25,451 nt of DNA from a virus: IMG/VR virus record IMGVR_UViG_3300006752_000200, positions 1 to 25,451 of that record; one strand, 5' to 3'. Positions 20,660 to 25,451 of this stretch are shown piece after piece. The notes under the pieces were generated by a model. The model searched no databases. It saw only the letters and a program-made list of their open reading frames with translations, and was not told the DNA's origin. The first letter of the stretch is position 1; every line of letters starts with the position of its first letter. The translations under genes and the position numbers were made by a program.

Positions 20660-22216
20660 ATGGCAGTTATTGACAGCACCCCCTTTGGTAAGGCCGACTC
20701 CTTAACCCATCAGATGTTATTGGGTTTTCGCGAGAAGCACGCCTATCGTCTTAAGAGATATGACGAATACACAAAATTTTATCGAGGAGCGCATTGGGCT
20801 CGGACAAGATCACCTGATGATCACTTTGTGACTATGAATTATTGTAGCCGTATTGTAGACATTCACGCTGATTTCTTAATGAAGGATGGGTTTAGTGTTG
20901 TCATTCCCGACGACCCTGAATCTCCGGAGTTTGAGCCTGAGACTTTAAACTTCTTGAGCAAGGCGTTGGATCGCGTATGGCATTTAAACGAGAAGAATGA
21001 TCTTGCTCTCAATATGGGGCAAATGGCAGGCGTCACCGGCGATTGTTTTGTCCGTGTATCCCTTAAAGAAGATGATATTTATGGGGATTACCCTTGTTTA
21101 GAGGTTATACCGAGTGCGTATGTATTCCCTACTTTTCATGGACCACATGGGCCTGCGCAGAGTAAGCTGCATAGCGTCTTAATTTCTTACCCCAAATACT
21201 CTGAGGCGATTAACTTCAAGGAAATCGCGGGTTTAGACAGGGCTAACCGTAAATTTGGCGAACCTGATCAGGCTGTAGAGTATCATGTTGAGCGTTGGTA
21301 TGACGACCGCGTGATTTATTATCACGACGACGGCAAAGAGGAGATACGACCGAACCCTCTAGGGCGTATACCTTTAGTGCATATCCCTAATTATCCTATT
21401 GCTGGAGAATACTATGGGCGCTCAGACCTCGCGTTTATTCTACCTCTCCAGAGAGAGCTTAATGAGAAGGCTACGGATGTATCTGATGTGATTAACTATC
21501 ACGGGTCACCTGTTACGATTGTTAAGGGAATCAAGGTATCGCATTTGGAGCGTGGCGCTAATCGAACTTGGAGTATTCCTGATCATGCGTCTATTGAGAA
21601 TCTTGCGCTTAATGGCGAGCTTGACGCATCTATGCAATACTTAGAGCGTGTACGTAAGGCTATGTTTGAGATTGCGGGAATACCTGAACAGGTTTTATCT
21701 CCGACGCATCAATATCAAAGTGCAGTGGCGGGTTCACTCGCTTACAATAGCATGATTAATCTACGCAAGAGCAAGATCACATCTTTCCGCAAGGGCATCC
21801 GCGAGATTAACAGCTTAATCGTGCGAATGCTTATGATCACTGAGCCTGAGTTTGCTGATAAGGCGCGTCAACACCCATTGAGGCACTTATATAACACTGA
21901 TGTTGTGTTTGGAGAGCCTTTACCCCGTAATGAGAGTATTGAGCTTGACCGCGCTGAGAGGCGTCTTCGACTTGGGTTAACCTCACGTCGCTATGAGATG
22001 GAGAAGATGGGCATATCTCGCGCTGAGATGGAGAAGATTACTCAAGAGGTTCAGGCAGATAGAGAGTCCATGTTAATGTTTGAGGAACACGCGGGCGCGA
22101 TGCTTTATAGCTCAGCGGGTGGCGGTAATCCTAACCCTACGTCTGCTAACTCTGATATAACGGGCGAGAAGAAATCTGAAAGGTTCCCTGAGAGTAAAGC
22201 GGGACAAGAGTTTTAG
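20660..22216 (+). CDS. Portal protein (SPP1-type)
   Basis: The portal forms the dodecameric ring at the capsid vertex through which DNA enters and leaves. The order of features agrees with SPP1/HK97-like portals: an N-terminal segment RYDEYTKFYRGAHWARTRSP (about 34-53), TMNYCSRIVDIHADFLMKDG, an acidic wing, GDCFVRVSLKEDD, RIPLVHIPNYPI, and the central stem region beginning PLQRELNEKATDVSDVINYH, followed by SPTHQYQSAVAGSLAY and a C-terminal helical tail. The length of 518 residues is normal. The ATG abuts the previous stop and GGAG lies 9 bases upstream. The gene ends within the element B that precedes the minor head gene. Confidence 0.9.
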   Translation: MAVIDSTPFGKADSLTHQMLLGFREKHAYRLKRYDEYTKFYRGAHWARTRSPDDHFVTMNYCSRIVDIHADFLMKDGFSVVIPDDPESPEFEPETLNFLSKALDRVWHLNEKNDLALNMGQMAGVTGDCFVRVSLKEDDIYGDYPCLEVIPSAYVFPTFHGPHGPAQSKLHSVLISYPKYSEAINFKEIAGLDRANRKFGEPDQAVEYHVERWYDDRVIYYHDDGKEEIRPNPLGRIPLVHIPNYPIAGEYYGRSDLAFILPLQRELNEKATDVSDVINYHGSPVTIVKGIKVSHLERGANRTWSIPDHASIENLALNGELDASMQYLERVRKAMFEIAGIPEQVLSPTHQYQSAVAGSLAYNSMINLRKSKITSFRKGIREINSLIVRMLMITEPEFADKARQHPLRHLYNTDVVFGEPLPRNESIELDRAERRLRLGLTSRRYEMEKMGISRAEMEKITQEVQADRESMLMFEEHAGAMLYSSAGGGNPNPTSANSDITGEKKSERFPESKAGQEF

Positions 22217-22240
22217 AAAACTATAGGGGAACTTGTAATG
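22209..22240 (+). promoter_or_regulatory. Recurrent element B at the minor head gene start
   Basis: AGTTTTAGAAAACTATAGGG followed by GAACTTGTAATG. It overlaps the portal stop and provides AGGGGA as the ribosome site for the ATG at 22238. The run CTATAGGGGA also resembles the initiation part of single-subunit phage RNA polymerase promoters. Confidence 0.6.
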
Positions 22241-23092
22241 ACGCAACCATTACCACGCGCGGCCAAAGGCACAGGATTGATCATAGAGAGTGATCAGCTT
22301 TCTTATACATCTGTTCAGGGTCGTTCTGAATATCTCTCTGTAGCTAGGGGTTATTTAGACCTACCAAGAATAGAGAATCCAGAGATTGCTATTAATAAGC
22401 AAATGTCGGGCGCGATGCGTAGGCGCATGCGGATGGACGTGCTGTCTCCTATTATCAAGGACTTAGCTGTTTCATCTGCTTATAGATCATTATCGTTTTC
22501 GCTTACTGCTGAGATGAACTTATTTCGGGAACAACTCTCGGACGCAATATCTAGGCAACTTCGCAGGGACTATGCTCTTTTAAGGCGTCAAGGCTTTAAC
22601 ATTGATGTGAGCAAGGAGGCTCACGCGCTTAGGCTATCCTCATCATTATCTCGCGTTAAATCAGAGATGGAGTTTGTTGGATCTCGCGCGAGCAATCTAT
22701 ATAACAAGACGTTTACGAACGTGTCTAAGCAGCTTAACTTAGCTGAACCTAACACGGGCGTAATCGCGAGGCATATAACGCCTAATACATATGAACGGGT
22801 AAACCACCCATCCCTCTCTAGGGGTCTTGCTTCTTTAGAGAGGACATCACTGCAGAGGGCTCGCATGTCTGCTCAGGCTAATCTTTATGTTGAGGCAGGC
22901 GTAGAATTCGTCTATTGGAGGCTATCCTCTTCACACAAGGATTACGGCGGTTCTGAGGTGTGTGAGGTTCTTGCATCATCTACAGGAAACATTGCCTCTA
23001 GGACTCGTAATGAGCAAGGCATTTATTCTTTGCGAGAGGCTCCACAGGCTCCGCATCCTAATTGCATGTGTAGCTTGGTCGCTACAAAATAA
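22238..23092 (+). CDS. Minor head protein (SPP1 gp7 / Mu F-like)
   Basis: The C-terminal 70 residues hold the family signature: FVYWRLSSSHKDYGGSEVCE, then HPNCMCSLVATK at the very end, in which a Cys pair and DxxxxxVC/HPNC pattern are typical of head morphogenesis proteins of this group. The preceding 200 residues are helical and basic with many Arg, Ser and Leu. These proteins bind the portal and take part in head assembly or DNA ejection. At 284 residues it is close to SPP1 gp7 (about 300). It directly follows the portal gene, the usual order. The start follows AGGGGA at 7 bases. Confidence 0.82.
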   Translation: MTQPLPRAAKGTGLIIESDQLSYTSVQGRSEYLSVARGYLDLPRIENPEIAINKQMSGAMRRRMRMDVLSPIIKDLAVSSAYRSLSFSLTAEMNLFREQLSDAISRQLRRDYALLRRQGFNIDVSKEAHALRLSSSLSRVKSEMEFVGSRASNLYNKTFTNVSKQLNLAEPNTGVIARHITPNTYERVNHPSLSRGLASLERTSLQRARMSAQANLYVEAGVEFVYWRLSSSHKDYGGSEVCEVLASSTGNIASRTRNEQGIYSLREAPQAPHPNCMCSLVATK

Positions 23093-23094
23093 AT

Positions 23095-23123
23095 TTGATA
23101 AGTTATCAGAAATGCTGTATTAT
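23095..23123 (+). promoter_or_regulatory. Sigma70-like promoter, TTGCTA family (TTGATA variant)
   Basis: TTGATA at 23095-23100, a 17-bp spacer and TATTAT at 23118-23123. The -35 overlaps TGATAAGTTATCA (23097-23109), a palindrome except for its centre and a plausible operator. Confidence 0.68.
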
Positions 23124-23275
23124 ATGTATATCCGATAAATATACATAATCTATTTTCTCTGTATTTGTCTGATAACTCGTCTTAATAAGGTCTTATTAAC
23201 AGCAGACTTTCCGAAAACTATGCTTGAACCTGTCTACAGGTTTATCGAGAAAATCTTTGACTTTGTGAGAGTCAA
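23124..23275 (+). promoter_or_regulatory. Dyad-rich leader of the scaffold/capsid operon
   Basis: In order: ATGTATAT/ATATACAT hairpin (23124-23146); CTGATAACT (23169-23177), complementary to AGTTATCAG at 23101-23109; TTAATAAG/CTTATTAA (23182-23199); element B (23206-23237); AACCTG-TCTA-CAGGTT (23227-23242); TTGACT/AGTCAA (23257-23275). This concentration of dyads precedes the most highly expressed structural genes. Confidence 0.58.
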
Positions 23276-23320
23276 CCATATTATGATGAATAGTCCCATC
23301 TTAAACTAAGGAGATTGATT

Positions 23321-23545
23321 ATGTCACGCGGACCATCACTTAACGCACAGAATGCGCCTGCCGTAGCGCCCACAGAGGGCCTTAACACAGAGGTAGGCGG
23401 TAATCGCGGAACTGTCGTATCAATGACAGCGCCAAACGTTCCTCGCACCCGTACCCAAGCTCAAGTACCTGGTGGTGCTCAGCTTATCCAAAATGGTGCA
23501 GATGGAATGGAGCGCGCAATGCCGCGCGCAAGCCAAATCCGTTAA
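23321..23545 (+). CDS. Hypothetical small protein (74 aa), likely disordered
   Basis: Not recognised. It is low in hydrophobic residues and rich in Ala, Pro, Gly, Asn, Arg and Thr (RGPSLNAQNAPAVAPTEGLN, then TEVGGNRGTVVSMTAPNVPR), which suggests an extended or disordered chain. The ATG at 23321 has AAGGAG 7-8 bases before it; the in-frame TTG at 23315 is too close to that site. It is the first gene of the scaffold/capsid operon and may be a head accessory or scaffold helper; this is positional only. Confidence 0.7.
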   Translation: MSRGPSLNAQNAPAVAPTEGLNTEVGGNRGTVVSMTAPNVPRTRTQAQVPGGAQLIQNGADGMERAMPRASQIR

Positions 23546-23581
23546 TTATTAATTCGCATCACCACCCTGTAAGGACATAGA

Positions 23582-24316
23582 ATGACTGATACGCTAAAAG
23601 ATACAGAGCAAACACTGAATGAAGCTGCAGCTGAGCAATCTCCTGTAGATGAAAATGGAACAGATACAATTACCCGCCAAGACTTAATATCTGCTGTAGA
23701 AAAAGCGCGACAACAAGAAAAAGATAAGCTGTACTCAAGACTTGAGGATCTCGATTCTTCTAGGGATCAGCTTAACACTAAACTTGAAGAGTCCGCGGAT
23801 ATGCTACGCTCTCTTATGCAAGAGAGAGATGATGCTAAGAAGCAACTAGAAGAAAAAGCGCTCGAAGAATTGTCTGCCGAAGAAAAAGTCGCTATTCGAC
23901 TTAAGGCACTCGAGGAAAAAGAAGCTTCACTTCAAGCTCAGCTTGAGCAAGTTGCAACCGAGGCGGCTAAGAGGGTTCGCGACTCAGAGCTAAAACTCTA
24001 TCGCGCTAATAGACTCGCAGAGTCGGGTCTTACACTAACCGAACTCGTCTCAGGCTTATCAGAGCAGGAGATCGACGAGAGTATTGTTAAGGCAAAGGAG
24101 CGAGAGGATGTAATCTTCGCTAAGGCACGCGAACGTGTTAAAGCGGAATTCTCTCAGAACTTACCTAAGCCTTCTGTCCCTGCATCAGTTACGCAGGACG
24201 CAACAGCACTTAATGTCGTTGATCCTCGCAAAAAGTATGAGCTTGCTAATCTTTCCACTCAAGATTTCAATAAACTCAAGGCAGAGCTTCTCGAAAGAGC
24301 TCGCGCCAATTCCTAA
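23582..24316 (+). CDS. Capsid scaffolding protein
   Basis: Scaffolding proteins guide assembly of the procapsid and leave before maturation. The product has an acidic N-terminus, a long predicted coiled coil from about 30 to 160 rich in Glu, Lys, Leu and Ala (DKLYSRLEDLDSSRDQLNTK, KALEEKEASLQAQLEQVATE), and a shorter C-terminal part with a basic helical end (DFNKLKAELLERARANS) that could bind the capsid protein. At 244 residues and directly upstream of the major capsid gene, it fits the role by composition and order rather than by sequence match. AAGGA precedes the ATG. Confidence 0.8.
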   Translation: MTDTLKDTEQTLNEAAAEQSPVDENGTDTITRQDLISAVEKARQQEKDKLYSRLEDLDSSRDQLNTKLEESADMLRSLMQERDDAKKQLEEKALEELSAEEKVAIRLKALEEKEASLQAQLEQVATEAAKRVRDSELKLYRANRLAESGLTLTELVSGLSEQEIDESIVKAKEREDVIFAKARERVKAEFSQNLPKPSVPASVTQDATALNVVDPRKKYELANLSTQDFNKLKAELLERARANS

Positions 24317-24328
24317 TAGGAGTACATC

Positions 24329-25405
24329 ATGGCTGTATCTGGCTTTTCAGCATCCGGTGCTAATTATACAACTTCCGCTATCCAAACAACTGCGAACGAG
24401 ATTCACCCGTTCTTAGACGTATACTCACTACAGGCTTTGCATGAAGCACGTGGTGTAATGATGTACGAGAACTTCGCTACACGTCGTCTCGACCTCAGCG
24501 CTGGACCCGGACAAACGATTAAATTCATCACTTATGCCGACATTGAGCGTCAAGGTGAACTTACAGAAGGCACAAGCCTCGCGACTAAGAGTATTTCATC
24601 AAGCATGAAATCAATTAGCGTGACTGAATGGGGTAACGCAATCGCCATCTCTGAGAAGGCGCTTCAGCTTTCTTTTGATGAGCTCATGACTGAGAGCGCA
24701 ATCCTCTTAGGTCGTGACTATGCAGTCACTCGCGATCTTGAGCTTCGCGACAAACTCGTAACAGGGTTCACTAACGTCATTTATGGCGGTGATGCTACCA
24801 CTCAGGCTACTGTTGATAATACTGACACCTTTGGCGTTGAAGAGGTCATGAACGGTGTTCTTGAACTTCAAAGCAAGAACGTACCTAAGTTCAATAACGA
24901 CTACTACGTCTGCTTTGTTCACCCACGCCAAGCATCATTCTTGCGGAGGGATAGCCAATGGCAGAACGCTAACCATTATAAGAATGATGCTCGCGCGCTG
25001 TTTAAGGGTGAGATCGGACGCTTTGAGGACGTAATCTTCATCTCTACTACTCATCAGGGTAATGGAGCTGCGGCATCACTCCCTGACGATACCGTAGCGA
25101 ACGCGGACGCAATCATAGCGGCTAAGGTTCTTCAGCAATCAGCTCCCGGATATGAGCTTATTCTTGATGGATCAGCTGTTAACGGTGTTGGCGCAGGCGT
25201 TGCAGGCGGTGGAGCTGCAGGCATCAACCTTTTCCGCGCTACCATGTTTGGTGATCAGGCTTATGCACTTGCAGACGCACTTCCCGCTGAGATGCGCGAC
25301 AATGGCGTAGAAGACTTTGGACGTAAGCACTCTCTCGCTTGGTACGCTATTTACGGCTGTGGAGTTTTGAACTCTGATCACGGCGTACACATCATTACTG
25401 CATAA
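24329..25405 (+). CDS. Major capsid protein (N4-gp56-like)
   Basis: The major capsid protein forms the icosahedral shell. Segments resemble the N4-gp56 family, which has an HK97-like fold: GQTIKFITYADIERQGELTE, SVTEWGNAIAISEKALQLSF, a middle region with YYVCFVHPRQASFLRRDSQW, and HYKNDARALFKGEIGRFEDV, followed by IFISTTHQG, all in the family order. The length of 358 residues is ordinary. The N-terminal 25 residues are Ser/Thr-rich and could be an arm; no cleavage site is evident. The ribosome site is AGGAG. The gene lies 12 bp after the scaffold gene and its C-terminus ends in a Gly/Ala-rich loop region and a folded tail. Confidence 0.88.
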   Translation: MAVSGFSASGANYTTSAIQTTANEIHPFLDVYSLQALHEARGVMMYENFATRRLDLSAGPGQTIKFITYADIERQGELTEGTSLATKSISSSMKSISVTEWGNAIAISEKALQLSFDELMTESAILLGRDYAVTRDLELRDKLVTGFTNVIYGGDATTQATVDNTDTFGVEEVMNGVLELQSKNVPKFNNDYYVCFVHPRQASFLRRDSQWQNANHYKNDARALFKGEIGRFEDVIFISTTHQGNGAAASLPDDTVANADAIIAAKVLQQSAPGYELILDGSAVNGVGAGVAGGGAAGINLFRATMFGDQAYALADALPAEMRDNGVEDFGRKHSLAWYAIYGCGVLNSDHGVHIITA

Positions 25406-25419
25406 GTTAGGACATAATC

Positions 25420-25451
25420 ATGACCGAAGAAAATAAAGCTCAGCGTCGTAG
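25420..25451 (+). CDS. Start of the next gene (partial)
   Basis: ATG at 25420, 14 bp after the capsid gene, preceded by AGGA at 25409-25412. The visible codons give MTEENKAQRR before the window ends. By position it should be a head completion or decoration gene, but the sequence is too short to tell. Confidence 0.55.
   Translation, partial: MTEENKAQRR

Noticed and set aside
1-25451. CRISPR arrays, tRNA genes, transposons and attachment sites
   Set aside because: No spaced identical repeats of the right length, no tRNA cloverleaf, and no transposase or integrase frames were recognised. The 17- and 22-bp repeats are contiguous, without spacers.

Overview
The window is part of a tailed double-stranded DNA bacteriophage genome (Caudoviricetes). 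The evidence is a contiguous late block of large terminase, portal, SPP1-gp7/Mu-F-like minor head protein, scaffold and N4-gp56-like major capsid protein, together with phage nucleotide metabolism, recombination and lysis genes. Apart from two lysis-type genes on the minus strand (16814-17517), every gene reads on the plus strand. No tRNA, rRNA, CRISPR array or transposon was seen. The host cannot be named. Two weak hints point to bacteria with ParABS chromosome segregation, possibly Bdellovibrionota or Myxococcota: two sites matching the chromosomal parS consensus, and a small ribbon-helix-helix protein resembling a family I recall from those groups.

Layout. (1) 1-3175: nucleotide metabolism, with a HxGH nucleotidyltransferase, ThyX and a monomeric B12-dependent ribonucleotide reductase. 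(2) 3176-8474: small unknown genes, a beta-clamp-like protein, and a zinc-ribbon protein with a J-domain-like HPD tail. (3) 8475-16134: an unusual accessory region with strong promoters, structured leaders, two diverged paralogues (10295-11149 and 14575-15255), a lipoprotein and long non-coding stretches. These stretches hold five 22-bp iterons, short tandem repeats, two clusters of TTGTACAA palindromes, two parS-like 16-mers and A/T tracts. It resembles a replication-origin or centromere region and is the most novel part of the window. (4) 16135-18762: RusA resolvase, a lysis pair on the minus strand, a ribbon-helix-helix protein, a lytic transglycosylase and MazG. (5) 18793-25451: packaging and head genes.

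Regulation is visible at three levels. The first is a family of sigma70-like promoters with a nearly invariant TTGCTAAGA start, a 17-bp spacer and a TATNAT-like -10. The second is a different element of about 30 bp (AAAACTA followed by TGAAC/GAACYTG), found about twelve times in gaps and at gene starts from the reductase to the head genes. The third is a group of 5' leaders in which a TGTGA/TCACA-type stem and a C-tract precede a Shine-Dalgarno that often sits in a small hairpin. A plausible reading is that host polymerase uses the first set, while a phage regulator or polymerase acts at the second. All functions are read from sequence by eye; no search or folding program was run.
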